From: Nocardia asteroides
GTDB lineage: Bacteria; Actinomycetota; Actinomycetes; Mycobacteriales; Mycobacteriaceae
Direction: 5' to 3'
Length of the DNA: 64,000 bases
NCBI GenBank assembly: GCA_019930625.1
Contig: CP082844.1
Coordinates: 6,262,001 to 6,326,000 of the forward strand
The notes beneath the pieces are model-generated. The model ran no database searches and had not been told where the DNA came from. It saw only the letters and a list, made by a program, of their open reading frames with translations. The translations under genes were made by a program, and so were the position numbers. This document shows positions 35,850 through 45,158 of this stretch, piece after piece. Numbering within the stretch: position 1 is the first letter of the stretch; every line of letters begins with the position of its first letter.

Positions 35850-36509
35850 CTACGCCGTTCGATGCCCCACAGCCGGTATCGCTCTTGCGACCGCGACGGC
35901 TCTAGCGGTGTAGAGCACGCCGGTCCACACATAGACCGCCGTGCCCCAGATCAACAGCGCCCCGCCGAAGGCGCGCCCGAAACCGGCGGCCGCCCAGTCC
36001 ATCTGCCCGGCCAGCAACCAGGGCAGGGCGGACATCAGCGCGAAGGTGGCCGCCTTGCCCAGGTAGATCACCTCCGGCGGAGGCAGGTCGCGGCGTTTGT
36101 ACACCGGCAGCGTCGCGGTGAGTACGAGGTCGCGCCCCACCAGGATCGCCGCCACCCACCACGGCATCAGACCGCGGATCACGAAGGCCGCCAGCGTGGT
36201 GACCAGATAGAGCCGGTCGACGAACGGGTCCAGCAGCTCCCCCAGCCGCGAGGACTGGTCCAGCAGCCGGGCCAGCTTGCCGTCCAGGAAGTCGGTCAGG
36301 CCGCTGGCGACCAACAGCGCGAACGCCCAGCCATCGGCCCGCTCGATCAGCAGCAACCACAGGAACAGTGGCACGCCCAGCAGGCGCAGCACGCTCAGCG
36401 CGTTCGGCACGGTCAGGATGCGGTCGGCGAAGACGCCCCGCACTCCGCCGGCGCGTTCCTCCGGTTGCGCTGTGCCCGATTCGGTTGTCACGACCCGTGC
36501 ATACCCCAT
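35850..36509 (-). CDS. pgsA: CDP-alcohol phosphatidyltransferase (PgsA-type)
   Basis: 219 residues, integral membrane. The CDP-alcohol motif is DFLDGKLARLLDQSSRLGEL followed by LDPFVD, giving all the conserved Asp and Gly of D-G-x2-A-R-x8-G-x3-D-x3-D. About five membrane segments. By position and sequence it matches mycobacterial Rv1822 (pgsA2), a predicted phosphatidylglycerophosphate synthase. The ATG at 36509 is preferred; a GTG at 36491 closer to the homology start is possible. It is the last gene of the syntenic block before a region of decayed sequence. Confidence 0.85.
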   Translation of the reverse strand: MGYARVVTTESGTAQPEERAGGVRGVFADRILTVPNALSVLRLLGVPLFLWLLLIERADGWAFALLVASGLTDFLDGKLARLLDQSSRLGELLDPFVDRLYLVTTLAAFVIRGLMPWWVAAILVGRDLVLTATLPVYKRRDLPPPEVIYLGKAATFALMSALPWLLAGQMDWAAAGFGRAFGGALLIWGTAVYVWTGVLYTARAVAVARAIPAVGHRTA

Positions 36510-36689
36510 CGACCCGGTTCCCCGCCATTTCCACGCGCCGAATTTCCGGCTATCGGCGCGCCGGGCCCGTGCGAGGATGGTTTCCGCCACAACGCGGCGG
36601 TGACAGAATGATCGGAAAATTTTCTCATCGTGCGGGCCGCTGTGTGGCGCCCGCAACTCGCTGACCTCGTTCCGCAGGCGTGGGCGGCT

Positions 36690-37165
36690 GCGCACCAGGC
36701 AGGGCACCGGCCAGCCGAACCCCTACCTGGATCCCGCCGGCCCACGACATCGGCCGCCGGTTCGAGGCGAAGGTCGACGGCGACACCCACGGATTGATCA
36801 TGGACGTGTTCGACATCCCGGCCACCGCGCACTACATCGGTGGATGCGTAATCGGCGACAGCCCGCAGACCGGCGTGGTCGACCCGTACCAGCGGGTCTA
36901 CGGTCATCCCGGCCTGCATGCGGCGGACGGGTCGGCGGTGACCGCCGACCTCGGCGTGAACCCGTCGTTGACGATCACCGCGCCGGCCGAGCGCGCGATG
37001 GCGTTCTGGCCCAACCGTGACGAGCCCGAGACCAGGCCGGAGCTGGGGTCGCCCTACCGGCGCATCGCGCCGGCGTCCCCCGCGCGTCCCGCGGTCCCCG
37101 CGTCGGGACCGGGCCGCGCTGCGGCTGCCGATCGAGCCAGTGCCGCCCCGCGCGCCGGTGCGGTG
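36690..37165 (+). pseudogene. Decayed 3' end of a GMC (cholesterol-oxidase-like) oxidoreductase
   Basis: The frame encodes about 110 residues typical of the C-terminus of GMC oxidoreductases: TWIPPAHDIG, ATAHYIGGCVIGDSPQTG, VVDPYQRVYGHPGLH, GVNPSLTITAPAERAM, FWPNRDEPETRP. The sequence just upstream (LRTRQGTGQPNP) continues the family match in a different frame, as does the end (ALRLPIEPV near 37115). The FAD-binding N-terminal three quarters are absent. So it is a remnant with at least two frameshifts and a large 5' deletion. The relatives are cholesterol oxidase and glucose/choline oxidases. Confidence 0.75.
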
Positions 37166-37201
37166 CGGCGACACCACGCGGCGGTGGCGGTCCGCACCGG
37201 C

Positions 37202-37207
37202 TAGCGT
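37202..37207 (+). promoter_or_regulatory. -10 box of the DUF2252 gene (leaderless)
   Basis: TAGCGT followed by eight bases and the GTG at 37216. Consistent with a leaderless start. Confidence 0.45.
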
Positions 37208-37215
37208 GATCCGTT

Positions 37216-38613
37216 GTGTCAGACAGTGGTATCGACCTGCGCTCCTACGTGCCCGCCGAGGAGGTCCACGCGCGGGGCCGCGCGCTGCGTCAGCGGGTTC
37301 CGGTCATCGCCAGGGACAGGGAGGCGACCAGCGTGCGGCGGCCGGGCGTGCTCGACTTCGTCGAGGCGAGCAACGCCGGGCGGCTGCCGCACCTGATACC
37401 GCTGCGCATCGGGCGGATGATCAGCTCGCCGTTCACCTTCTACCGGGGCGCGGCGGGTTTGATGGCGGCCGATCTGGCGGGTGGCCCGGACAGTGGGCTC
37501 CCGGCCCAGCTGTGCGGTGACGCGCACGCGGCGAACTTCGGCCTGTACGGCACGGCGCGCGGCAAGATCATCATGGACATCAACGACTTCGACGAGACCG
37601 TCGAAGGACCGTGGGAATGGGATCTGGAGCGCCTCGCGGCCAGCCTGGTACTGGCCGGGCGCGAGGCGGGCGCCGACGAGGACGAGTGCCGCACCGCGGC
37701 GCGCGATGCCGCCCGCTCCTACCGCCTGGCCGTGGACGAGCTGGCCGCGATGCCGTTCATGACGTCCTGGTGCGCGCTTCCGGACGAGTCGGTGATCACC
37801 CAGGCCAAGGCCGACGCGCTGCTCGACGATTTCCAGAAGGCCGCCAAGAAGGCGCGCAAGAACACCAGCGCCAAAGTGGTGGCCAAGTGGACCGCGCACC
37901 TGGAAGATCACCAGACCGGCATCCGCAAGCACCGCTTCGTCAGCGATCACCCGATTCTCACCACGGTGGACGAGCGCGTCGCCGAGGCGGTGATCGGCGG
38001 GCTGGAGCGCTACGCCGACACCCTGCCCGAGTCGCGGCGCAACCTGCTGGCTCGATTCGCCGTGTCCGACATCGCTTTCCGGATCGTCGGGACCGGAAGC
38101 GTCGGCCTGCGCACCTATCTCGCGCTGCTGCACGGCAACGACGGCGAAGCGCTTGTCCTGCAGGTGAAGCAGGCCCCTTCCGCGGCACTCGCCCCGTTCC
38201 TGCCGACGCCCCCGGTGCGGCACGAGGGTGAGCGAATCGTGCGGGGAGCCAGGCTGGTTCAGTCCGAATCGGACATCCTGCTCGGATGGACGTCTCTCGA
38301 TCCGGACGGAGGCGGCGCCGAAATGCCGTTCATCGTACGGCAATTCCGCAATCTCAAGGGCAGCATCGATCCCGCCGAGCTGCCCGCGAGCGACCTCGAC
38401 GACTACGGACGGCTGGCGGGCGCGTTGCTGGCCAGGGCTCACTCCCGCTCGCTGGATCCGCGTCTGCTGTCGGGATATCTGGACGGCGACGAGCGCTTCG
38501 ACGACGCGGTGGCCGCCTTCGCCGTGCGCTATGCCGACCGCACCGAAGCCGATCACGCCGAGTTGCTCGCGGCCGTGCGGGCGGGCCGGATCCCGGCCGA
38601 AGAACCGGCGTAG
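37216..38613 (+). CDS. DUF2252 family protein (kinase-like fold, function unknown)
   Basis: 465 residues. The N-terminal FYRGAAGLMAADLA and QLCGDAHAANFGLYGTARG then IIMDINDFDETVEGPWEWDL are the DUF2252 signature; the GDAHxxNFG and NDFDE segments recall the catalytic loops of aminoglycoside-phosphotransferase-like kinases. The second half contains LLHGNDGEALVLQVKQAP and ARAHSRSLDPRLLSGYL. Activity is unproven. The gene stands alone, with a GTG start placed seven to eight bases after a -10 box. Confidence 0.8.
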   Translation: MSDSGIDLRSYVPAEEVHARGRALRQRVPVIARDREATSVRRPGVLDFVEASNAGRLPHLIPLRIGRMISSPFTFYRGAAGLMAADLAGGPDSGLPAQLCGDAHAANFGLYGTARGKIIMDINDFDETVEGPWEWDLERLAASLVLAGREAGADEDECRTAARDAARSYRLAVDELAAMPFMTSWCALPDESVITQAKADALLDDFQKAAKKARKNTSAKVVAKWTAHLEDHQTGIRKHRFVSDHPILTTVDERVAEAVIGGLERYADTLPESRRNLLARFAVSDIAFRIVGTGSVGLRTYLALLHGNDGEALVLQVKQAPSAALAPFLPTPPVRHEGERIVRGARLVQSESDILLGWTSLDPDGGGAEMPFIVRQFRNLKGSIDPAELPASDLDDYGRLAGALLARAHSRSLDPRLLSGYLDGDERFDDAVAAFAVRYADRTEADHAELLAAVRAGRIPAEEPA

Positions 38614-38737
38614 GAGCCCGCGCGACCGGCGCGGCGCCGACAGCCGACACGCCATGCGTCGGCGTGCGCGCGGCGAACCCGTTGCGCCACCTCGTATCCT
38701 GTCCTCTGTCGAGTGTCGACGTGAAGGGCGGTCGCCA

Positions 38738-39634
38738 ATGCTCGTGCGAGTCCAGAACGCCGCAGGCACCAATGCCGAGCGCGCGCTGATCGATTGGTTG
38801 CGCACCTGGAAGGACCCCGACAGTCCGCATGGTGTCGCGACGATCACCTGCAGCCTGTTCCACAAGAATCGGCTGCACCAGTTCGACGCTGTGATCTGGA
38901 CGCCGACCAGCTGCGTGGTGATCGAGGCCGACGCGCTCGTCTCCCGCCAGGACGGTGTGCTGGAGGTCCCGCTGAACGGGCCGTGGTCGATCGACGGCGA
39001 GCCGGTCGCGACGGAGAGCCGCGATCGCCGCACACCGGTGGACAAGTCCCGCGAGCACACCTTCGCGTTGCAGGAGTGGCTCGCCGCCCGTGGTCTCGGG
39101 CAGCGCGTCGTCCACGGCGTCGCGCTGTTGGTCACGATGCCGGGCGCTCAGCTCCAGCTCGAACAGCGATGGGCCGATCCGAGCTTCGACGTGATCCTCG
39201 GCGACGATCCCGGCCGCTTGCGGCACTACTTCGAAGCCCTCGCCGCGCAGGAGAAGCACCTCTGGACGGCCAACGACGTCGCCGTCGCGTTCCGCGGACT
39301 CGGCATCCTGCCCTATCTCCCCGCCCCGCAGGACCTGCTCAACGAGGGCTTCCTCGGCCCGATCGACATCACGCTCTGGCACGGCGGTCCCAACCAGGCG
39401 CAGGCCGAGGCGTACGCGGAGGAGCTCGCGCAGGCCGAACGGGAGGCGCAGGCGTCCGCCTTCGCCATCCGGGCGCCGTGGTACAGCCCGTGGAAGCTGT
39501 ATCCCCGAGAGGCCGGTGACCTCGACTTCGGCCGTGCGGTGATGCGTACTGTCCTGGCGATCGGGATGGTGATCGGCTTCGTCTGGATCGTGTGGTTCGT
39601 GGTCACCGCGATCACCGCGTACGGGCCGGGCTGA
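38738..39634 (+). CDS. NERD-domain membrane-anchored nuclease-related protein
   Basis: 298 residues. The N-terminal NERD domain (NAERALIDWL ... FDAVIWTPTSCVVIEA, about residues 10-70) contains the Glu/Asp pattern of restriction-endonuclease-like folds. Then follow a coiled-coil-prone acidic/Ala stretch (QAQAEAYAEELAQAEREAQA, about 228-247) and a C-terminal transmembrane helix (about 270-293). NERD proteins are often linked to plasmid or phage biology. The ATG at 38738 follows an AAGGGCGG site. Confidence 0.75.
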   Translation: MLVRVQNAAGTNAERALIDWLRTWKDPDSPHGVATITCSLFHKNRLHQFDAVIWTPTSCVVIEADALVSRQDGVLEVPLNGPWSIDGEPVATESRDRRTPVDKSREHTFALQEWLAARGLGQRVVHGVALLVTMPGAQLQLEQRWADPSFDVILGDDPGRLRHYFEALAAQEKHLWTANDVAVAFRGLGILPYLPAPQDLLNEGFLGPIDITLWHGGPNQAQAEAYAEELAQAEREAQASAFAIRAPWYSPWKLYPREAGDLDFGRAVMRTVLAIGMVIGFVWIVWFVVTAITAYGPG

Positions 39635-39730
39635 CCGGCCGCGGTGTAGCGCGCGGACGGCCTGGCCTGCGCGGGCGCAACCTGACCAGTGCCCGCGGCA
39701 GAAACCCGCGGTCCCCGACCAGGGCGTCTG

Positions 39731-41683
39731 TTACGAGGGCGCCGAGATCGGCTGGTTCCGGTCGAAGACGCTCGCGTCGTCGAGCATGGCGGCGCGCAGC
39801 ATCGACTCCGGCACACCCATGGCCTCGACCAGCGTCAGAGCGTGCGGCCGCAGCCGGTCGACCAGCTCGTTGACGCCACGGCGGATCGCTTTCGCCCGCT
39901 CCACCGACATGAACCGGTGCATGATGAACCAGGCCTGGTTCTCCTCGATGGTGGTGTAGACGAACAGGTCGCACATCCACTCGGCGAGTTCGCGCGCGTC
40001 CGGATCCTCGATGTCGGCGATGCCCTCGATGAACGCCTCGAGCACGAGGCGCTCGATATGCGCCGACCCCGCGGCCAGGATGTGGTCCTGGGCGTTGTTG
40101 AACGCCTCGAACGGACCGGTCTCCTCGGCCCTCGCGCGCAGCCGGTGCGCCGCCGTGCGGACCAAGTAGTCCTCGCGGTCGGCGAACAACTGCAGCTGCA
40201 CCGACCGGCGCGACAGATCGCCTTCATCGATGGACTCGCCGCTGCGGTCGCGCAGCGTCTGGATCAGCTGACGCACGCCGGATCGCTTGCGCACCACGTC
40301 ACCGGCCATGGTCGCGGCGAAGCGCACCCAGCCCAGCGCGTCCAGGTCGCGCACCTCATCGGCATAGGCGGTGAGCAATTCCTTGGCCACCAACTGGGTG
40401 AGCACGACGTTGTCGCCCTCGAAGGTGGTGAACACGTCGGTGTCGGCCTTCAAGGTGACCAGCCGGTTCTCCGTGAGATACCCCGCGCCGCCACATGCTT
40501 CGCGGCATTCCTGGATGGCGCGAGTGGCGTGCCTGGTCTGCGCGACCTTCAGGCCGGCGGCGCGCTTCTCCAGCGCGCGTTGCGCGCCCGCCTCGAGATT
40601 CTGGCCGGTCTGCACCAGGTGCATCCGGCGCACCAGGTCGTTCTGCGCGAAGGCTAGTGCGTAGGACTTCGCGACCAACGGCAGCAGCCTGCGCTGATGG
40701 CTGCGGTAGTCCAGCAGCACCGTCTCCACCCCGGTGTCCGGGTCGGAGAACTGGCGGCGCTGCAGCGCGTAGCGCACCGCGATGCTCAGCGCGACCCGCG
40801 CGCCGGCCGCGGCCGCGCCACCGACGCTGACCCGGCCGCGCACGAGGGTGCCGAGAGTGGTGAAGAACCGGCGGCTCGGGTTCTCGATCTCGGAGCTGTA
40901 GGTGCCGTCCGGCGCGACGTCGGCATAGCGGTTGAGCAGGTTCTCCCGTGGCACTCGCACGTGATCGAAGACGATGCGCCCGTTGTCCACGCCGGGCAGG
41001 CCGCCTTTGAGACCGTCGTCATAGGTGGTCACGCCGGGCAGGTCAGCGCCGTTCTCGTCGCGGATCGGCACCAGCAGGCAGTGCACGCCTTTGTTCTCGC
41101 CACGGGTGATCAACTGCGCGAACACCGCGGCCATCCTGGCGTGTTCGGCCGCGCCGCCGATGTAGTCCTTGCGGGACGACGGAGTGGGCGAGTGCACGAC
41201 GAATTCCTGGGTCTGCGGATCGTAGGTCGCCGTCGTCTCCAGGTTCGCGACGTCGCTGCCGTGCCCGGACTCGGTCATGGCGAAGCATCCGAGCAGGTCC
41301 AAGGAGATCAGGCGCTCGATGTACTCCCGGTGCCGTTCGGTGCCGAGGTTCTCCACAGCCCCGCCGAACAGCCCCCACTGCACGCCGGCCTTCACCCACA
41401 GCGACAGATCGGCGTAGGCCAGCATCTCCATGCCGACCACCGCCGCTCCCGGCTCGCTGGTGCCGCCGTTCTCCCGGCGGAAGCCGCGCTCGGCGAACCC
41501 CATCGTGGAAACGGCCTTCATCTGGTCGAGCACCCGGGCCCGAGCGGCCTTGAAGTCGAGGTAGGGGTCGCCGGTGAACTCCTCCCCGGCCAGCAGGATC
41601 CGGGCTTCCTCCCGGACGGCCGCCCAGGGTCCGTCGAGTGCCGCGCGTAGGTGGTCCGCCGTCGTTGCCGTGCTGGTAGTCAT
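39731..41683 (-). CDS. Acyl-CoA oxidase/dehydrogenase family protein (ACOX-like)
   Basis: 650 residues, the length of acyl-CoA oxidases rather than the ~390 of ordinary dehydrogenases. GCFAMTESGHGSDVANLETTAT is the FAD/substrate region, GRVSVGGAAAAGARVALSIA the core helix, and AIQECREACGGAGYLTENRL with TFEGDNVVLTQLVAKELL the C-terminal FAD motifs. It oxidises acyl-CoA at the alpha-beta position; mycobacteria have FadE-annotated relatives. It is divergent from the RaaS-like TetR gene, with tandem operators between them, so that regulator may also control it. Confidence 0.88.
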   Translation of the reverse strand: MTTSTATTADHLRAALDGPWAAVREEARILLAGEEFTGDPYLDFKAARARVLDQMKAVSTMGFAERGFRRENGGTSEPGAAVVGMEMLAYADLSLWVKAGVQWGLFGGAVENLGTERHREYIERLISLDLLGCFAMTESGHGSDVANLETTATYDPQTQEFVVHSPTPSSRKDYIGGAAEHARMAAVFAQLITRGENKGVHCLLVPIRDENGADLPGVTTYDDGLKGGLPGVDNGRIVFDHVRVPRENLLNRYADVAPDGTYSSEIENPSRRFFTTLGTLVRGRVSVGGAAAAGARVALSIAVRYALQRRQFSDPDTGVETVLLDYRSHQRRLLPLVAKSYALAFAQNDLVRRMHLVQTGQNLEAGAQRALEKRAAGLKVAQTRHATRAIQECREACGGAGYLTENRLVTLKADTDVFTTFEGDNVVLTQLVAKELLTAYADEVRDLDALGWVRFAATMAGDVVRKRSGVRQLIQTLRDRSGESIDEGDLSRRSVQLQLFADREDYLVRTAAHRLRARAEETGPFEAFNNAQDHILAAGSAHIERLVLEAFIEGIADIEDPDARELAEWMCDLFVYTTIEENQAWFIMHRFMSVERAKAIRRGVNELVDRLRPHALTLVEAMGVPESMLRAAMLDDASVFDRNQPISAPS

Positions 41684-41761
41684 AACTCGACGATAGCCCC
41701 GTACACCGGCGGCAAACCGTGATGCGCGACAAGTCCGCGGGAGGGTCTTGCTAGACCGTTG

Positions 41762-41791
41762 AACAACTGTTTAATATACTGAACATGTGTT
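41762..41791 (+). promoter_or_regulatory. Tandem palindromic operators between acyl-CoA oxidase and TetR
   Basis: Two copies of AACANNTGTT (41762-41771 and 41782-41791) with centres exactly 20 bases apart. Their extended form GAACANNTGTTTAAT matches at 13 of 15 positions. The -10 box TAATAT (41772-41777) lies between them and the second copy covers the TetR start codon. Very likely sites for the TetR protein itself. Confidence 0.65.
41772..41777 (+). promoter_or_regulatory. -10 box of the TetR-ABC operon (leaderless)
   Basis: TAATAT, nine bases before the GTG at 41787. Flanked by the two operator copies. Confidence 0.55.
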
Positions 41792-42440
41792 TAATCAACA
41801 GCCCGTTCCGCAAGGATCCACCGAGGACCTGACCACCGCGGCCCGCATTCGCGATACCGCGATCGAGGTCTTCGGCGAACACGGATTCCAAGTCGGAGTC
41901 CGCAAGATCGCCGCCGCCGCCGGCGTCTCCCCCGGGTTGGTCAACCATCACTTCGGTTCCAAGGACGGCCTGCGCGCCGCCTGCGACGACCGGGTCCTGC
42001 AGTTGATCCGCGACGAGAAGGTCAAGGCGATCACCGCGTCGTCCATGAAGGCGGGGATGCTCGAGTCTCTGGCCGAGCTCGAGTCGTACGCGCCGCTGGT
42101 CGCCTATATGGTGCGCAGCCTTCAGGCGGGGGGACCGATGGCGGAATCATTGTTCGAGCACATGGTCGCCGACGCCGAGGGGTACCTCGAGCAGGCGGTT
42201 CAGGCGGGCACCATCAAGCCGAGTCGCGACCCCGCGGCGCGCGCGCGTTACCTGATGATGCTGAACGTCGGCGCGACCATGCTGTACATGCAGATGCGCC
42301 AGCACCGCGACGAAAAGATCGACTATCGCAAGGCGATTCGCGAGCTCAGCGATGAACTCACCCCACCGGCCCTGGAGTTCTACACCCAGGGTCTGCTCAC
42401 CGATCCCACGATCTTGGACACTTTCACCAAGGAGAAGTGA
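41787..42440 (+). CDS. TetR family regulator, RaaS (Rv1219c)-like
   Basis: 217 residues. The helix-turn-helix is in [20 protein letters not shown] followed by [16 protein letters not shown], about residues 35-66. The C-terminal domain ([16 protein letters not shown], then [20 protein letters not shown]) closely follows remembered RaaS of M. tuberculosis, which represses the Rv1218c-Rv1217c drug-efflux ABC transporter. The same three-gene order occurs here: TetR, ATPase, permease. The GTG at 41787 is the leaderless start; an ATG two bases upstream is in the wrong frame. Confidence 0.85.
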   Translation: MFNQQPVPQGSTEDLTTAARIRDTAIEVFGEHGFQVGVRKIAAAAGVSPGLVNHHFGSKDGLRAACDDRVLQLIRDEKVKAITASSMKAGMLESLAELESYAPLVAYMVRSLQAGGPMAESLFEHMVADAEGYLEQAVQAGTIKPSRDPAARARYLMMLNVGATMLYMQMRQHRDEKIDYRKAIRELSDELTPPALEFYTQGLLTDPTILDTFTKEK

Positions 42441-43372
42441 TGTCCGACATCATCGAAGTCCGCGGCCTCCGCAAGACTTTCGGTCACGTCACCGCGCTGG
42501 ACGGCCTCGACCTCACGGTCGCCGAAGGCGAGATCCACGGCTTCCTCGGCCCCAACGGCGCGGGCAAGTCCACCACCATCCGGGTGCTGCTGGGCATCCT
42601 GCGCGCCACCGGAGGACAGGCCCGGCTGTTCGGCCGCGATCCTTGGGCCGACGCGGTCGCCCTGCACCGCGAATTAGCCTACGTGCCGGGCGATGTCACG
42701 CTGTGGCCCTCGCTCTCCGGCGGCGAGACCATCGACCTGCTCGGACGGATGCGGGGCGGCATCGACGAGAAACGGCGGGACGAGCTGATCGAGCGCTTCG
42801 ACCTCGACCCCCGCAAGAAGGCGCGCACCTACTCCAAGGGCAACCGCCAGAAGGTCGCGCTGGTCGCCGCACTGGCCTCGGACGCGCGGCTGCTGCTGCT
42901 GGACGAGCCCACCTCGGGCCTGGACCCGCTGATGGAACAGGTCTTCCGGGAGTGCGTGCACGAGGCGCAGCAGCGCGGCGCGACCGTCCTGCTGTCCAGC
43001 CACATCCTGTCCGAGGTCGAAGTGCTGTGTGAGCGGGTGACCATCATCCGTGCCGGCCGCACGGTGGAGAGCGGTTCGCTGTCGGAGCTGCGCCATCTGT
43101 CCCGCACGTCGATCACCGCCGAATTGACCGGCGACGCGGGCGATCTGAGTCGCATCCCTGGTGTGGCGGACATCGAGTTCGACGACCACACGCTGCGCTG
43201 CCAGGTCGACAACGAACACCTCGGCGAGCTGATCCGGGTGCTCGGCGATGCCGGCGTGCGCAGCCTGACCAGCACCCCGCCGACGTTGGAGGAGCTGTTC
43301 CTGCGGCATTACCACGTCGACGGCCACAGCACCGAGACCGCGACGGCCACCGGGGAGCAGGTGCGAGCATGA
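42440..43372 (+). CDS. Multidrug ABC transporter ATPase (Rv1218c-like)
   Basis: 310 residues. Walker [10 protein letters not shown] near residue 38, signature YSKGNRQK near 130, Walker [15 protein letters not shown] near 150 and H-loop SSHILSEVE near 190. The signature motif is the diverged YSKGN form instead of LSGGQ, typical of DrrA-type exporters. The C-terminal part (about 215-295) is the DrrA-type regulatory extension. It starts at the ATG overlapping the TetR stop and overlaps the permease gene by four bases. Confidence 0.9.
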   Translation: MSDIIEVRGLRKTFGHVTALDGLDLTVAEGEIHGFLGPNGAGKSTTIRVLLGILRATGGQARLFGRDPWADAVALHRELAYVPGDVTLWPSLSGGETIDLLGRMRGGIDEKRRDELIERFDLDPRKKARTYSKGNRQKVALVAALASDARLLLLDEPTSGLDPLMEQVFRECVHEAQQRGATVLLSSHILSEVEVLCERVTIIRAGRTVESGSLSELRHLSRTSITAELTGDAGDLSRIPGVADIEFDDHTLRCQVDNEHLGELIRVLGDAGVRSLTSTPPTLEELFLRHYHVDGHSTETATATGEQVRA

Positions 43373-45003
43373 CCACCGCCATCGCGGGCCGCGCCGCCGC
43401 CGCGCCGGTATTCGGCGTATCCGGCGACTTCGCGGGCACCGGGCGATTGCTACGGCTGTACCTGCGGCGCGATCGGGTCGTGCTGCCGCTGTGGACGCTG
43501 CTCATCGGCCTGATGCCCGCCTTGCAGGTCGTCAGTGTGAAAGATCTGTACGACAACCAGGCCGCCCTGGACAGTTTCGCGCGCACCACGGCGGACAGTC
43601 CCGCGCTGACCGCCATGTACGGACCGGTCTTCAGCTCCGCGCTCGGATCGATCGGCACCTGGAAAGCCGGCGCGATGTACACCATGATCGCCATCGCCAC
43701 GGTGCTCACGGTAATCCGGCACACCAGGGTGGAGGAGGAGACCGGGCGCGCGGAACTGGTGGGCGCCACCAGCATCGGACGCTACGCAGGTCTCACCGCC
43801 ACGCTGATCATGACCTACTCCGGGGCGCTGCTGGCCGGGATCGTGTGCGCTGTGTCGCTGTCCGCCGCCGACCTGCCCGGCGCGGGATCGGTGGCCTTCG
43901 GCGCCGCCCTCGCGGCTTCCGGCATCGTCTGGGCGGCCGTCGCGGGAGTCGCCGCCCAGGTGAGCGCCGGTGCGCGAGTGGCTCGCGGCGTAGCGTTCAG
44001 CGCCCTCGGCGCGGCCTTCGCCCTGCGGGCCGTCGGCGACGCCGGAAACGGCGTGCTCTCCTGGTTCTCGCCGATCGGTTGGTCGCTGCAGATCCGTCCG
44101 TACGCCGACGAACGGTGGTGGGTGCTGATCGCCTCGGCCGCCGTCGCGGTGCTGGGCACCGCTGTCGCGTACGCGTTGCTCGGCAACCGCGACATCGGTT
44201 CGGGGCTCATCGCGGAGCGCCCCGGGCCACCCGCCGCCGCGCCCGGCCTGTCCGGCCCGTTCGGTCTGGCCTGGCGGTTGCAGCGTGGCACCCTGCTGGC
44301 CTGGATGGTGGGCTTCGCCCTGTACGGCCTGCTGATCGGCGGCGCGGTGAGCAGCGTCGGCGACATGCTCGACGGCAGCGCGTCCATTCGTGACATGGTC
44401 ACCCGGATGGGTGGCTCCCAGCAGCTGCAGGATTCCTTCGTCACCTACGCGATCACGATGCTGGCCGCGGCCGCGGCCGCCTACTCGGTCTCCGCCGCCC
44501 TGCGGCTGCACGACGAGGAGTCCAGCGCGCGGGTGGAGGCCACGTTGTCCGGCGCCATCGGCCGCGGTCGCTACGCGCTGAGCCACATCGGCTTCGCGCT
44601 GCTGGGTCCCGCGGCGGCGCTGCTGGTCTCCGGTGTGGCGATCGGCATCGTGTACGGCGCCTCGGACGGCGATCTCGGTACGAAGTTGCCCCAGTCGATC
44701 GGCGCCGCGGCTGTGCAGGTGCCCGCGGTCTGGGTCGTCACGGGCATCGCGGTGGCGCTCTACGGTCTGGCGCCGCGGTTCGCTCCGGTCGCGTGGGGTG
44801 TGCTCAGCACCATGGTGGTGATCTTCTTCGTCGGTTCGCTGGACGGGCTGCCGCAGTGGATGGTCGATCTGGTGCCGTTCGTCCATCCGCCGAAGGTGCC
44901 CGGCGCCGAGTTCCATGCCCAGCCGGTGCTGTGGCTGCTCGCGGTCGCCGCGCTCCTGCTCGGTATCGGCGTCGCGGCGTTCCGCAGACGTGACCTGCGC
45001 TGA
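43369..45003 (+). CDS. ABC-2 type multidrug exporter permease (Rv1217c-like)
   Basis: 544 residues with about twelve hydrophobic segments arranged as two related halves (the [14 protein letters not shown] block near residue 120 recurs as [14 protein letters not shown] near 380), the mark of fused exporter permeases annotated as exporters of polyketide antibiotics. With the preceding ATPase it would export drugs or natural products. It is followed by a strong terminator hairpin, closing the operon. Confidence 0.88.
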   Translation: MTTAIAGRAAAAPVFGVSGDFAGTGRLLRLYLRRDRVVLPLWTLLIGLMPALQVVSVKDLYDNQAALDSFARTTADSPALTAMYGPVFSSALGSIGTWKAGAMYTMIAIATVLTVIRHTRVEEETGRAELVGATSIGRYAGLTATLIMTYSGALLAGIVCAVSLSAADLPGAGSVAFGAALAASGIVWAAVAGVAAQVSAGARVARGVAFSALGAAFALRAVGDAGNGVLSWFSPIGWSLQIRPYADERWWVLIASAAVAVLGTAVAYALLGNRDIGSGLIAERPGPPAAAPGLSGPFGLAWRLQRGTLLAWMVGFALYGLLIGGAVSSVGDMLDGSASIRDMVTRMGGSQQLQDSFVTYAITMLAAAAAAYSVSAALRLHDEESSARVEATLSGAIGRGRYALSHIGFALLGPAAALLVSGVAIGIVYGASDGDLGTKLPQSIGAAAVQVPAVWVVTGIAVALYGLAPRFAPVAWGVLSTMVVIFFVGSLDGLPQWMVDLVPFVHPPKVPGAEFHAQPVLWLLAVAALLLGIGVAAFRRRDLR

Positions 45004-45014
45004 CGACGCCCTCC

Positions 45015-45045
45015 CGGCCCGCGCGAAGCTTCTTCGCGCGGGCCG
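45015..45045 (+). terminator. Terminator of the TetR-ABC operon
   Basis: Perfect 14-bp stem CGGCCCGCGCGAAG / CTTCGCGCGGGCCG with a CTT loop, 12 bases after the permease stop. Confidence 0.8.
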
Positions 45046-45158
45046 CTTCCCGTCAGGGGGCAGTTCGGCTCGCGGCGCGGCAGGATCGGCCAATACGGTC
45101 ACCGGGACCCGATTTGCCGTGCCGTGCGCCAACGCAGGCGAACCCATCGACGAGGACC

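Noticed and set aside
41762..41791. KstR boxes in the acyl-CoA oxidase/TetR intergenic region
   Set aside because: The AAC and GTT halves are four bases apart instead of two, so the KstR consensus is not met.
43450..45147. 565-codon minus-strand frame over the efflux permease
   Set aside because: Shadow ORF of low-complexity Gln/Arg/Gly composition.
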